64,000 nt of DNA from Embiotoca jacksoni (GCA_022577435.1 JAKOON010000052.1:742501-806500); one strand, 5' to 3'; counted from the first letter of the stretch, positions 35,131 through 46,627 are shown. A program made the numbers and translations. The notes: a model not told the origin generated them from the sequence alone.

Positions 35131-36220
35131 GCCGACTTGCATGTCACATCCATGCATCCCTCTTTTTTTTTGCACTCGTCTATTCCGGCATCTCTTCCCT
35201 GCGTCTATGTGCACACACATGCACTTCATTTGTCAGCCTGTTCATCTCTCTGCTCACAATTACCTTCATTTTCCAAACCGATTTCTGCACCCCTGCCTCT
35301 AAAATTGTCCATCCATCCTTTCGCCTTTTCCTCCTTTCAAAGCTGAGCTGACTTCCTTCCATTTCTCCACCTCGTCTCAACACTGAATTGTATTTTCTGG
35401 CATTTTATCTTCGAGCAAATTCTCCATAATCGGGTCCACACATCCCTCTTTTCATCCCTCCATAGACTCATTCCTTCATTCTTCTTTTCCTACATTCACA
35501 CATTCATTCAAAGGAATTATCACTTTCTCGCAGAACTTTGCCATCATTTATTCAAACTGTTCCCATCTCATTATCTTTTGTCTTTTTATTGATCTTCCTT
35601 CTTCCTTCTCATCCCTCCATCCACCTTTTCACCCATTCATCCATCCTTCACTCGATCTTTGCCATCCAACATCACCCACGCTTGTGAGCCTCCATTCGTT
35701 CTATATCTATTCATCTCGTATTGTGTCGGCATCCGGGCCGTCGTTCCGTCCATTTATCTCCTCATTTCTTCGTCCATAATGACGCCGATCAATCTGTTCA
35801 GTTTCCATCCATTTATCATTTTATTCACTGATTGATATACATTGTCTGGTGTTCTTTTGCAACCCAGGACATTTTCTATGTCCATTATTTTCTGTCCCGC
35901 TCTTAAAAATGTCTGATTGTCTGATATTGTTGTGCCTCGAAGCGATGCAGCCCCGCTTCCACCCGACCGTCCATTAATCTCCTCTTCCAGTTTCCCATGT
36001 CTGGGTTGCCAGGTTGGAATGAACTGGGTCAATTGGTCGTTTGCCTCTTGGTGTGTGACTGGGATGAGAAACTGTGTGTGTGTTGTTGTGTGTGTGTGTG
36101 TGTGGTTGCACTTTTGTGTGTTGGTTTTGCAGCTGAAAGTGTGTGTGCAAATATTTTTCATACATTCTGCATTTCCACCACCACATGCTGCAGTCTCGTG
36201 CATGCAGCAGGTATATATAT
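35129..36220. other. No gene seen, pyrimidine-rich
   Basis: Long pyrimidine-biased plus strand (35160-35800) with repeated CCATC/TCATTC motifs resembling degenerate (ATTC)/(CATC) arrays. A short GT run lies at about 36075-36105. No exon was recognised. Confidence 0.6.
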
Positions 36221-36233
36221 ATAAATATATATA

Positions 36234-36327
<94 letters not shown>
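36221..36327. repeat. Compound (AT)n-(GT)n microsatellite
   Basis: An imperfect AT array (36211-36288) passes directly into a GT array (36287-36327) and ends GCATGC. It is a potentially cruciform-forming and unstable tract. Confidence 0.96.
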
Positions 36328-36328
<1 letters not shown>

Positions 36329-36395
36329 ATGCTGCACTGCCTTCGTCCTGCGCGGCTGGATGGGATTACTAGTGGGCTCTTTAATTATCTCTGAG

Positions 36396-36712
36396 GGGCG
36401 AGCGAGCGAGAGAGCGAGCTGGAGATAGTGTCCAGGAGAGAGAGAGAGAGAGAGAGAAGACGACAGCCCTTGTAAATCTGCCCCCCTTACTTGCTTCAAT
36501 AAAGGAGATGAGGAAGAGGAGGGGAAGAAGAGGATGGCGAAAGAGAGATAGAGAAAGTGGGGCCAACGGGAGGTGAGGAAGAGGAGGAAGATAATGGAAA
36601 ATAGATGGATAAGCAATTTTTTTTTGGAGAGATGGAGATGGACGAGGGACAAGCAGAGAGGAGGGAGGAAGGAGGGGTGAGGAAGAGGAAGAGGAGGAGG
36701 ATGTTGCATTAA
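36396..36712. repeat. Purine-rich tract with (GA)n and GGA motifs
   Basis: About 300 bp of purine-biased plus strand. A (GA)n core lies at 36437-36457, with GAGGAAGAGGAGG repeats to 36700. It yields spurious Ser/Pro/Leu frames on the minus strand. Confidence 0.85.
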
Positions 36713-36868
36713 AAAACACACTTGCAAAGTGTTGGTGTCATGCTGCAGAGCTGCACCGTGCACACAGAGCCATCTGAGAGTAAACACACCCATACGCTCA
36801 CTCACACTCTGTGCACATGAGAACAGCGTGTCTGTGTGTGTGTGTTAGCTGTAACACAAACCGACAGC

Positions 36869-36871
<3 letters not shown>

Positions 36872-36919
<48 letters not shown>
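36872..36919. repeat. (CA)n microsatellite
   Basis: About 23 CA units. A short GT run lies at 36833-36845 in inverse sense. Confidence 0.95.
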
Positions 36920-36920
<1 letters not shown>

Positions 36921-38900
36921 GCTCTGCTGCAATAATCAGTTCAAGACGTTCCCCCGACTCGTTTGACCTTGACGTTTCATCGGCGCTCGAGGCTCATTCA
37001 ACAGCGACGGTCGCCTCGCTGTCACCAGGTGCTGCATTACTCCGTGATTTACCGTGATTACCGCCGCGACGACGATACGGTCGGGGACATGAGGCGTAAT
37101 TGATGCTTAATGGGCAGAAGAAGGAGGAGGTGCATTTGTCACAAAAGACGGAGACGGAGCTCAGCAGAAAAAACCCCGGCAGCGTCAGGTCTGTTTGTGA
37201 AGCGACTGAAACGACTTGCGTTGACCTGCAGGAACCTTCTGAGGGTTTGTTAACGGTCACCGAAGCAGACCGGAGTATTGTGACGTCGTTGTGACGCAGG
37301 AGAACCTCACAGCGAGGAGGTCGGGGTCGATGATTGGGTCAACAACGTGTTTGACGTCAGAGACACCCGTGCTGTGTTCAAAATGACATACTTCCAACAA
37401 ATAGTGCTCTCATGTGTTCGGACTCTTACTTGTGTAGCGCAGGAAGTTTTGACAGAGTTGTGTTGTTTCAATCTGCACACTGACAGGAAATGACCTCATC
37501 ATGTGAACACATCAGCCGCCAAAATATCTGCAGCTTTAATTATTTTACCCAGAAATAAACGTGTTTTTGTGTTTGACACTCAATAAACACACTGATGAAA
37601 CACTTCTGTGAGGTGTTCAGGAGCAGCTGAGGCTTCTTCAGACATCTTTTGAAAACCTTTACGTCGGTGGCCCCGCCCCCTTTCCTCTACGTAGCCAAGA
37701 TGGCGACCGTTTAGGGTGGAAAGTGTTCCAGTGTTTCACACTTCTTTTTTTTCGTCCGTTTTGAGTTCATCATCTTGGTACTTGTAGTGCACTGCATGTT
37801 TCTGCACTCAAAATAGAGAGTTTTAGTACACAAAGTACAACATCTGGATCACGGCACTGGTCAAGGGTCCAAGTTGGTCATGTGACCAGTCGTTCTGGGA
37901 CATAAAGCAGGTGTGGAGAAGACAGTAAGATATCTTTGAATCCAGAAAGAAGGACTAATCGTGATTTTCCATCTGAGAAATTCTTGGTCTAAAATCGGTC
38001 CCGGATGCCAAGATGGCAGATCGAATGTTATAGTTATAGCAAACTTTTAGCACCCTATCGCAGATATTTTCTTCAATCGAACTGAGTAACATTTGACAGT
38101 TATGGATATTGTGCAGACATAGATTAGTATGTGCAGGATGCATAAATGTTTTTCTTTGCAATCTGGATATGAGAAGAAACATATTTGGGCTGACAGTCTG
38201 AACAAAGCTTTACTCAAATTGTTTTGTCACCAAATACTTTCTAAGAACTTGTTTTTGTTTTCCTTCTTGGAACAAGAAAGATTCCTGCAAAATGAACACA
38301 TTTGAAATCTGTTTCTTTTTTTTGTATCCAAACTTATTTTGGTGCACTGCGCTGCCAAGAGATCAGCTGTCAATCAAAGTGTGTGGGCGGGTCTGTGATT
38401 CCTTCCTTTGAGCCCGTTCAGCTGTTACTTCTCACATTAGCTGCCAGTTTCTTTTCCTTCTTGTTCGTTTTCCTTTTATGTCTTCTTCTGTTTGTTGGAA
38501 GCAGAACTTCAAATAAATCTCCTCCTCTAACAAAGACTGAGATTTCTTTGAAAAATGTATTTGTCTGATCATCTGATTGATCAGTCCACCTCTTCTTCTT
38601 TCTTAATTTGTTTCTGCTCTGTTTCTTTCAATGCATAGACATTTCCTACGTTTTTCTTTTTTATCTTTCTTTAGTCCTTCATATCTTCTTTTTTTTTTTT
38701 TACCTGAGATCTGACTAGCTACTAAATACTAGCCCAATTTTTGTTTCAGTCCAACAGTTGTGGGATGTTGCAGGAGAATTTGGGGGTCTGTTTTGTGTTT
38801 GAGGGTAAGGATAGTGGAATAGTAACTATTTCTGCTTGTTAAATGCTTCATGAATTTGGAAAAACTACCACAAATGTTCTTGTATAATTTGAAAAACCCA
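36920..38900. other. No gene seen
   Basis: Non-coding. It includes a palindromic CRE-type octamer at 37352-37359, a GGCCCCGCCCCC stretch (37669-37680) followed by CCAAGATGGCGACCG (YY1-like, 37696-37710) that may be a fragment of repeat family R1, and another CCAAGATGGCAG near 38010. A pyrimidine-rich block lies at 38580-38705. Confidence 0.55.
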
Positions 38901-39303
38901 CAGACTGTCTATAAAACTGGACGCCAGAGAGTGCCACTGCGGGTTGGTTCCAAAAAGCCTTCGGCTCCATAGACTACCATTGAAATTCTCGTATTAAATT
39001 CTCAGTCAATAAAATTTACGAGTCGTTTCGGTGTCATTATTAGCCTCAAAAAGCCATGATTTTTGGGGCGGCATGTCTGTTTGATTGACAGGACTGTAAT
39101 GCAGTCAGGTGACAGCTATCGGTGGGTGGGACAGAGTATCGTCAGGTTTCCAATCAGATCGAGTCAGATCCACCGCTCGCTCCTCCCCCAGCTCGTCCAA
39201 ATATGGTCACTTCCTGCTCCAAACCGCTTCGAACTAGCAAAGATGGCGCCGGCCAAAACCTGAACTCGAGGCTTCATAACGTTCACAAACCAACCGGTGA
39301 CAT
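38901..39303 (+). repeat. Dispersed repeat family R1, copy B
   Basis: Same orientation as copy A. The right third (GGTTTCCAATCAGAT through AAGATGGCGCCGG to GGCTTC) aligns closely with 24324-24460. The left part (CAGACTGTCTATAAAACTGG, CATAGACTACCATTGAAA) is more diverged. Small conserved peptide-like frames shared between the copies are by-products of the repeat. Confidence 0.85.
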
Positions 39304-39764
39304 ATTAGAGACCAAAAGCCGTGATTTTAACTAATAAGTCGATCCTGAGCTGAATCTTTGGAGGGATTTCATGATACCTTTTTGTCGTGTCCCATCACCT
39401 CTCTCCTGATGTTCTAGCGTCACTCTTTTTTTTTCCCTCGTCATGCCGACACATGAACAGTGATTGTTGATTTTCCACATGATGCGTGTGTCTCCTCTCC
39501 TCTGCTCTGCTGCTATGCAACCATCACCCCGCTGATCAGCCGACAACACTCCTCCTTTGTTCCTGTTTTTGTGCTCAACGGCACCACAAATATGTTTGTC
39601 TTTTTCGCTGCTTTGCATGAAATCTGTCATTATTTGTTCTTTTTTCATTTGCGTGCTCACGCCGAGAGGCGCGGCCGACCACGCAGTCACACGCCGAAGA
39701 GGTTCATTCATATATTTTCACATCGATGATGTCATTTTCAGCACAGCCAGCACCCTGCAGCAAG
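39304..39764. other. No gene seen
   Basis: Mixed non-coding DNA. The overlapping frames on both strands have no recognisable protein content. Confidence 0.6.
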
Positions 39765-40025
39765 AGAGAGGAAGAGAGGGAGGGAAGGAGGGAAGGAGAA
39801 GGGGTGTGTGTGGAGATAATTGGATGTAGGTGAGGAGGAGGAGGGTTTGGAGGAAGTAATTGAGAGATCTGAGGCGAGATGAGAGAGAGAGAGAGAGAGA
39901 GAGCGGTGTGAGACGAGAGATGTGAACGATAAAGAGGAAGAGGAGGCATGGAGGCATGAAGAGGAAGAGAGACAAAGAAAGCAGCAGCAGAAGAAGAAGA
40001 GAGGGAGAAGGAATGGGAGGAGACA
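39765..40025. repeat. Purine-rich tract
   Basis: About 260 bp of G/A-biased plus strand with a GA core at 39880-39901 and GAAGA/GGAGG motifs. It leads directly into the X-box region at 40.07 kb. Confidence 0.85.
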
Positions 40026-40059
40026 GGAAACAGCGCCTGGGAGTGTGTGTGGCCCCCCT

Positions 40060-40146
40060 CTCTGAGCCCGCTGTTGCCACGGCAACCGTACAGGTGTTAA
40101 AGCAGGTCAATTGAATGCCGGTCAGTGCTCTGCCAGCGACCAATGA

Positions 40147-40155
<9 letters not shown>
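40060..40155. promoter_or_regulatory. Candidate regulatory block: X-box, CCAAT box, E-box
   Basis: GTTGCCACGGCAAC (40073-40086) is a perfect-arm RFX-type X-box. A CCAAT box follows at 40140-40144 and a CACGTG E-box at 40148-40153, directly before a GT array. X-box plus CCAAT is a recognised pairing in vertebrate promoters, but the 53-bp spacing here is longer than the MHC-II type. No exon was seen beside it. Confidence 0.4.

Positions 40156-40231
<76 letters not shown>
40151..40231. repeat. (GT)n microsatellite
   Basis: About 40 uninterrupted GT units. It is inverted relative to the CA array at 40326. Confidence 0.98.
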
Positions 40232-40232
<1 letters not shown>

Positions 40233-40321
40233 ATGCATTCCCCGGTTTGTCCATTCATTAACAACAGAGTGTGTCTCGCCTACTGATCTGTTTGCCGCAT
40301 GGTGGGCGTGTCATTTCGTTT

Positions 40322-40325
<4 letters not shown>

Positions 40326-40394
<69 letters not shown>
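40326..40394. repeat. (CA)n microsatellite
   Basis: About 34 CA units. It pairs in inverse with the GT array 94 bp to the left. Confidence 0.97.
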
Positions 40395-40396
<2 letters not shown>

Positions 40397-42186
40397 CTGT
40401 CACTACTGTAATCGCTTTGTGCGATCCAGTGACTGTTTTATTAATTTATTTTCCACATAAAAACTGAGAATCTTCACTTTAATCATTTACAGATTTATGA
40501 TCCACATAATATACTTTCGTCCCTTTCAACTCCTCTTATTCAGAAATCTTTCAGCAAATAAAGCCACTTTTAGGTGAATGTGCATGTCAACATCTTGATT
40601 TGGGCTTGTGAACATTTCCCTCTCTGAGTTTCTTCAGTCGATATCTGCTCAGCCTCCTCCGTGTTTGACTGGCTCAGACTCTAAAACTCTGGAAGACAGC
40701 AGGTATTGAGCAGGAAGTGTTGGTCTCCGCTCAGATTCGACTGCAGCTGTTTTGCCTCCAGCTCCTCTAAAATACTTCCTCTGTGATGTTACAGGCTACT
40801 CTTAGTTATTATTTCTCTTCCTGCTCATCAGTTAGACGGTGTGTTCCTGCAAAGGAGGACGGAGGCGAGACGCTGCGTCAGAACGGTTCTGAAAGTTCAA
40901 TACGGAATACTCTGTAAATTTAAGAAACTTAAAAACACGATGCGTCTCAGTGAACTTCTGGATTTAGAGGGTTTGTGAGCAGGTTTTTGTGGACGTGTCG
41001 TGGTGATGAGATTTTGACATCCTTGAAAAGAATAAGTCACACTGAGTCTGAGAATATTTACGTGATTCGACTGAGCTGTGATTCAGAGAGGAAGAACAAA
41101 CATTTGACGAGGTTAAAGTTAAATGTCACCTGTTGCAGCTCCAACTGCTGACCGTGGTGATGAATCGGCTAAATCAGCAGATTAAACCGCAACTCCCCAG
41201 TTTCTGAAGAACTACAGAATGCACCTGTCGTTTTTACCTCACGCAGTGTCTTCGTCTCTGCACTTTTGTCTGTCTGCACACCTGTCAATTCTCCTTTGCA
41301 CTTCGAAAACATCTGGTCCAAGTCAAGAGAACAATTGCGGATGAGAAAATATGGATTATACTCTGTTCCCTTTTAGAAAATGAAGGATTTTGTGCACCAG
41401 AAGAATTGAAAAAACATAAATTGAATGGGCTCCAAAGTTTTTTTTTAAATGGCAGCTAAATGCTGGGAGGAAGTGATTTAATGGAAATCGATTGATTGAT
41501 TTTTCTCCTTGACACAGTAACAGGAACCCACTTGAGGGCAACACTTGTCTTTGTAGTAGGAAGATATGCACAGCAGTGCTCATCACGATGACGTGTTTTA
41601 GTGTGAAGCTGCTACTTGACGCTGAAGGATTAAACCAGACAGGATCCGTTTGTATTAAAGTTCTTCTCCTTTGCATTGTTTAAATCTCTAAAACCTCACC
41701 TCTGTTCATCAAAATGACATCTTTAGTTGTTTGTTTCTTCGATGTAACTCGACACCTTTGCCTTCGAAACGTGGGTTTTTGAACATTTTCACGTGAAAAC
41801 TTTTCCACATATTCTCCCCATTTTATCACTTGTTGCAACACGTCATACATGTGTCATACATGTGTCATACATGTGAAAAACATAGGAAACAAATGTGTTC
41901 TTTCTGTCAGGGACTAAAGTGGAAACGCTCTGTCTAGATGTTGACAGCAACAGTTTCTCAGTGTTAAAATAAAGTGAATTTATTCTTGATAGACTTTACT
42001 AATCCATCATATATGTTTTATAGAAATGTTGAACGTAGAGAGGACGCTGGTTCAGCCATCTTGTTACCCTCAAGCATCCTTGTGACTCTGAGCTCGTCCT
42101 TGTTTTCAGAGGAGTTTGTGGAAAAGGAGAAAAATCAATCGTTATTTTTGCTGAGTCACAGTAAAGGCCTACAGCGCTCAGAGGGT
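40395..42186. other. No gene seen
   Basis: Non-coding. The one notable element is a 3 x 11-bp exact tandem of TCATACATGTG at 41843-41875. Confidence 0.6.
41843..41875. repeat. 3 x 11-bp exact tandem (TCATACATGTG)
   Basis: Three identical units, each holding the palindrome ACATGT. Confidence 0.95.

Positions 42187-42258
<72 letters not shown>
42187..42258. repeat. (CA)n microsatellite
   Basis: About 35 uninterrupted CA units. A C-homopolymer follows at about 42338-42347. Confidence 0.97.
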
Positions 42259-42260
<2 letters not shown>

Positions 42261-42444
42261 GGCTAAACCCCAGATGTAATTTCTGTCACCGCAAACAAAC
42301 ATTTACCTCATTATCAGAAAATCCAGCATGTGACTGCCCCCCCCCCCGCTCCCCTCACCGCCCCCCTCCTTGGTGACACAAAGTTTCCATACTTCTAATC
42401 ACATTATAGCAACCTTAAAATATGTAATCAATGAATTCATTTTG

Positions 42445-42457
42445 GTTGCATAGCAAC
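42445..42457. promoter_or_regulatory. RFX X-box-like palindrome
   Basis: GTTGCATAGCAAC has perfect five-base arms around ATA, the same spacing as the site at 31633. Confidence 0.4.
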
Positions 42458-43222
42458 GCTCAGACCTGCTCTTCCGCCTGCAGTAAAACCCCCTCAGTGT
42501 TGCCGTGGTGTCTCAGAAGTGTTTCAAACCTGCTGAGACGTCTTTAACCTTAATTCATCCCGGATAGACTCGCTGCTCGGCCCGTCTCCTCCTCTTCCTC
42601 CTCCACAACTCTTCCTCTTCATCTTCCTCTTCTGCACCGCTGTGCTTCAGATCCAGTGTTCTCAGAGCCGCAGTCTTAATGGTGACTGAGCAGCTTCTCG
42701 CCGGCGCTGCGGGGAGTTTGGTGCCTTGCTGAGAGGAACCTCGGCTGTTGTATTTAAAGGTGGAGAGAGCATTAATCACTCGGGCTCTCTGCGGTGGAGA
42801 TGTGCGTACTCAGCGGCCTCGCGGTCCCAGGCCAGCTCCTCCAACAGTTAGGCAGCCGTGGCTTCCAGATATCCGCTATTAATAACGCCTGTCATTGACT
42901 TTGTCGCCCTAATTCGTTCCTTGTACGTTTCCTTTTCATTGTCTCACTGCTCTGCGTATGGTTTTCTTTGTATACAGTCTTTCAGTGGTGTGTTGCTGCT
43001 TGCAGTCTCCCCCACAACAGTCCAACATGTTCCTCCTCTGATAACGGCTGAACGATGCATTATGTCCTGATTGTGAAGCTGGAAGGATTGTTTTTTTGTT
43101 GTTGTTGTTGAACTCTGACAGTTTAAATTCTCATTTTGCTGCTGTTAGATCAACGTGTGCTCCAGTATGTGGTCAGTTTACTGGCATGTCATCGCTGGGT
43201 GTGGTCACAGGAGCAATCAACG
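42458..43222. other. No gene seen
   Basis: Non-coding. A CTCCTCTTCC-rich stretch occupies 42580-42640. Confidence 0.6.
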
Positions 43223-43532
43223 ATAGACTGCATATGAAAATGGACGTCTAAACAGTAAAGGCAAAGTGAAAGTGCTGTAAAGTACAATACCGCTGATGGC
43301 CACTAGGGGCTGGCTCCAATAGACTCCCATTCAAAATCATGAGTTAAATTCCCTTCTTCTGATCAGTGTTGTGGTGGTTCGGCTTCAGAGAGAGGTATTT
43401 GGGGGCGTGTCTGGTTTGATTGACATGTGGGCGGGGCATGTGGGGGAGCAAACTCCTTCCCAGCTCATCTAAATATTGTCACTTCTGGCTCCATTAAAAA
43501 AACAAAAACAAGATGGCGACGGCCAAAGTGCC
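43223..43532 (+). repeat. Dispersed repeat family R1, copy C
   Basis: Begins ATAGACTGCATATGAAAATG, retains TGGCCACTAGGGGCTGGCTC and AATAGACTCCCATTCAAA, and ends AAGATGGCGACGGCCAAAG. Shorter than copies A and B through internal loss. The TGGCCACTAGGGGCTGG segment (43297-43315) also resembles a CTCF core. Confidence 0.8.
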
Positions 43533-44592
43533 AGTGTTGCTTTTTGGGAGATTTCTCTGACCTGCTGCACTTTTATTTTCAGTTATATCTTTTATTATGT
43601 TTGCAGCTGCTAATTCAAACTGTGCATTTGGTGGCGCTATGAGCTCTCGTATAACTAAACAGGCAAACTTGTTAGTTTTACAGGGAATTCATTTTGTTGG
43701 ATTGTCTGTTGTGGAATTTACCTCAAAAAGCAACCGCAGCACTTCTTGACTTTTCTCTTTAGATTTGTTTATTTTCAACAATGTACAGTAATCGACCCTC
43801 AGAGTCCTCTGAACATAAGAAAAGAGTCAAAACTGACCAAAGGTTAACTTAGTCACAAGAAAAGATGAATGTATCCAGATGCAAACACAGAAGAAGGACA
43901 TTTCATTCACGTTTTATCAAAGCTGTTCGTATCTCATATCGACACACAAGGTGCCCTTTGACTCCTCATGTGGACGCACGATATGATCTTCACGCAACAA
44001 AACTTTTTATTTAGGATTGGGAAAAGATTGTGGATCATGTTGACTTTTACTTCATGGTGGATCTGAACTCTGGTCTCCTGTGTCAATGTCCCCTGTTTGT
44101 TCCCACCAACCACAATTAAATGCAGTGTTTGACTTTCCAGGAAGGAGAAGTGTCTGTGTGTTGTCGTGCATAAACTGTGGAGGCTCGTGTTGAATCCGAT
44201 TATTCAGAGTTCACAGGATGTTTAAGGTGTGTTTGGGGATTTTCACTCGACCTCGGATGTTTGATCTGCGGGCGTCTGTACATAAAACACATGCTTTTTT
44301 ATTTCCGTCCAAATCATCACAGTATGTTGAGGTTAAAGGATTGGTTGTAACCGACGCACTGTATTCACAGTGAAGTACTCATACAGAAACACAATGAGCG
44401 AGTGCTGCTGTCACTCTCGTCGCCTCCAGAGTTTTCAGGAAGCAACTGTTGAGGAGAGGAAGGAAAGCAGCTCAGCTGCACTGACAATAGACCCGACGGA
44501 GGGAAGAGGAAAAGGTGCTGAGAGCGTTTGAGTTCAGACGCTGGTTGGATTTAGAACGGTTTTATCGGTCCATCAAAACATCACCTTCATAG
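43533..44592. other. No gene seen
   Basis: Mixed non-coding DNA with no recognised structure. Confidence 0.6.
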
Positions 44593-44825
44593 TTCTGCAA
44601 TACCACAGAGTGCCACTAGAGGTTGAATCCATACACTCCCATTCAACTTCTCTCATGAAATACAAAGTCAGTACTTTTTTCCACTAATCATTTCAGTGTC
44701 ATTAGCTAAAGTCACTCCTTATTAGTTTTTCCATCTGAAAATAATCTGTCATTAATTAGAAAATAAGCTTAAAAAAATAAGTATTTTCGGGGGCATGTCT
44801 GTTTGATTGACAGGCACAATAACAC
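44593..44825 (+). repeat. Dispersed repeat family R1, copy D (truncated right)
   Basis: TTCTGCAATACCACAGAGTG, GCCACTAGAGGTTGAATCC, ATTAGCTAAAGTCACTCCTT and GGGGGCATGTCTGTTTGATT follow the order in copies A and B. It ends after the TTGATTGACAGG module and lacks the GC-rich right third. Confidence 0.8.
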
Positions 44826-45156
44826 AACGTTACTGACAGTCTTATCAGGTGCGTTGACCACCTGACCGACCTCTTAAACACTTTGTAGACTCCTTCATGG
44901 TGAGGGCTGGAGGGGAAGTGGTGGGAAGGAAGAGGAAGAGGTAAAAAATAAAATAAAAGAAGGGGGAAGGCACGACTCCGAGCACCATCAGCTTCCTCCC
45001 TTTCTCTTTTCCGACACTGTGACAGAAAACGTGCCCACTGCTCTTTCTTCTCTCTCCTGCTGTATCTTTTTCGTCCCTCTCATATTTGTGTGCTGACACG
45101 CTCGTAGCCGCAGCCTGAATGAGTCACTGGGTTTACCTCAGTCGGCAGCTGGCCTC
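44826..45156. other. No gene seen
   Basis: Short non-coding interval with a purine-rich piece (44905-44970), leading into the CTC array. Confidence 0.6.
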
Positions 45157-45258
45157 TCCTCCTCCTCCTCTTCCTCCTCCTCCTCCTCCTCCTCCTCCTC
45201 CTCCTCCTCCTCCTCCTCCTCCTCCTCCCCTTCGTCTTCTCCCCTCTCCCTCTCTGAG
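45157..45258. repeat. (CTC)n trinucleotide array and pyrimidine tract
   Basis: About 24 CTC units (to about 45229), then CCCCTTCGTCTTCTCCCCTC to an AG at 45257-45258. Read as protein it is a poly-proline/leucine artefact. As RNA it would be an unusually long polypyrimidine tract upstream of a possible acceptor. Confidence 0.95.
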
Positions 45259-45334
45259 TTTACATGGATGTGAAAGTTTGTGTGCCGGGCAGCGTTTAGG
45301 AGTTCAGACATGGAGGTTTTCTGGACCCGGACGG
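45259..45334 (+). CDS. Weak exon-like segment between acceptor and strong donor
   Basis: A very long pyrimidine tract ends in CTCTCTGAG, and a near-ideal donor (ACGG|GTGAGT) follows 76 bases later. One of three frames is open across it (LHGCESLCAGQRLGVQTWRF...), and an ATG at 45310 (MEVFWTRT-) in another frame runs to the same donor. Neither product is recognised, and the acceptor context is created by the CTC repeat. Possibly a non-coding or alternative exon, more likely chance. Confidence 0.15.
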
Positions 45335-46394
45335 GTGAGTTTTTATTTTATTTGGGAAAAGTGTGGAAAAGTTGGAGGCAGCGAGCGGAGTGGTACCGAA
45401 ACGAGGAGGACGGCCTCTTCTCCCGATTAGCAGAGTCAGGAATGTTACACTTGACATTAGTGGGGGTAACATGACCATGCAGTGTGTGTGTGTGTATCGT
45501 CTCTGTGTGTTCAATGTTTGCTATTTTCAGGCATTTGGAGGCGGAAACCTTTTGTTTTTGAGCGTCACACATTGAGGTGAATGTCTTTGTGTTGAACTCT
45601 GACATGAAAGTCACAGATATGAGCAGCAGGAGCATCGTCGTACCTGCTGTTTGTCACTGACATCAGGAATTTCACAAGTTGTTTAAAAAAAAGGAAAACA
45701 TGGAAATAGACAGAAAAATGAAGACATCTTGATTTCTTATTTTGAATCGAAAAACTATATTAAATCACTTTAAAAACATTAAAAATGAACCACAAAACAT
45801 TTGGCTTTTTCCTTTTATTTACCCTCAAGTCTAGAGAAATCCCATGATACCGCACATAAACCTGACATCATCAGATATATACTCTGGCTCAGCTTGTTCC
45901 AGCAACAGAAGCCATTCATCAAATAGATGTTTTGCATAGATTTATACACATTCTCCAAAAATCAGCTATTCACACAGTGTTTGGTTAGAAACTTTGGAGC
46001 TTAGGAAGCTCAGAGCTAAAATCTTTCATCAATTGCTTGATTTAAAAATTGATCTGCAACTATTTTTAGCTATTTTCCAGGCAAAACCGCCACATCTTTC
46101 AACCTTAAATGTGAAGAATTTATGCTTTTCTTTGTCCTATATGATTGTTATTAAATATCTTTGGGTTTGATATATTACCCCGTCCTGTATGGCATCAATT
46201 TAGACATTTTTCACTGTTTTCTGACATTTCATACACTTAATAATGAATCATGTAGTTGAGTAAATAATTGGCAGATTAATCAACAGTGAAAATAATTGTT
46301 GCAGCCCTGATAAAGTTGTAGAAGCTTTCAACAAAGTTTGACTGTGCAGCAACAGGTTTGACTCACATGATAGAGGCAGACATGTTTGTATGCT
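45335..46394. other. No gene seen
   Basis: AT-rich non-coding DNA. Confidence 0.6.
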
Positions 46395-46449
46395 GTGTGT
46401 GTGTGTTCGTGTGTGTGTGTGTGTGTGTGTGCGTGTGTGTGTGTGTGTC
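46395..46449. repeat. (GT)n microsatellite, interrupted
   Basis: GT array broken by TTCG and by a GCG. Confidence 0.93.
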
Positions 46450-46572
46450 ATCACCATTGAAAGGCTCTTTGTATGTTGAGGCCACACTGCAATTTGCTCG
46501 TCCTTTTTACCCTCGAAAAGTCTTCACATGCGACTGTTAAGGTGCAGGAAGGTCAGTCGAGGTCATCTGTGG

Positions 46573-46627
46573 ATGTGTGTGTGTGTGTGTGTGTGGTATG
46601 TGTGGTACATACACACACACACACACA
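46573..46627. repeat. Inverted GT/CA mini-arrays
   Basis: A GT run to 46595, then GTATGTGTGGTACATAC, then a CA run to 46627. The whole unit is close to self-complementary and could fold as one hairpin. Confidence 0.88.

Noticed and set aside
36158..36805. 215-codon minus-strand open frame
   Set aside because: Consists of purine-tract-derived Ser/Leu/Pro and AT/GT-array-derived Tyr-Ile and Thr-His repeats.
39122..39334. Small frame with a peptide resembling one at 24250-24441
   Set aside because: The similarity exists because both lie in copies of dispersed repeat R1. There is no evidence of coding.
45119..45430. Poly-proline protein
   Set aside because: Direct translation of the CTC trinucleotide array. 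There is no domain on either side.
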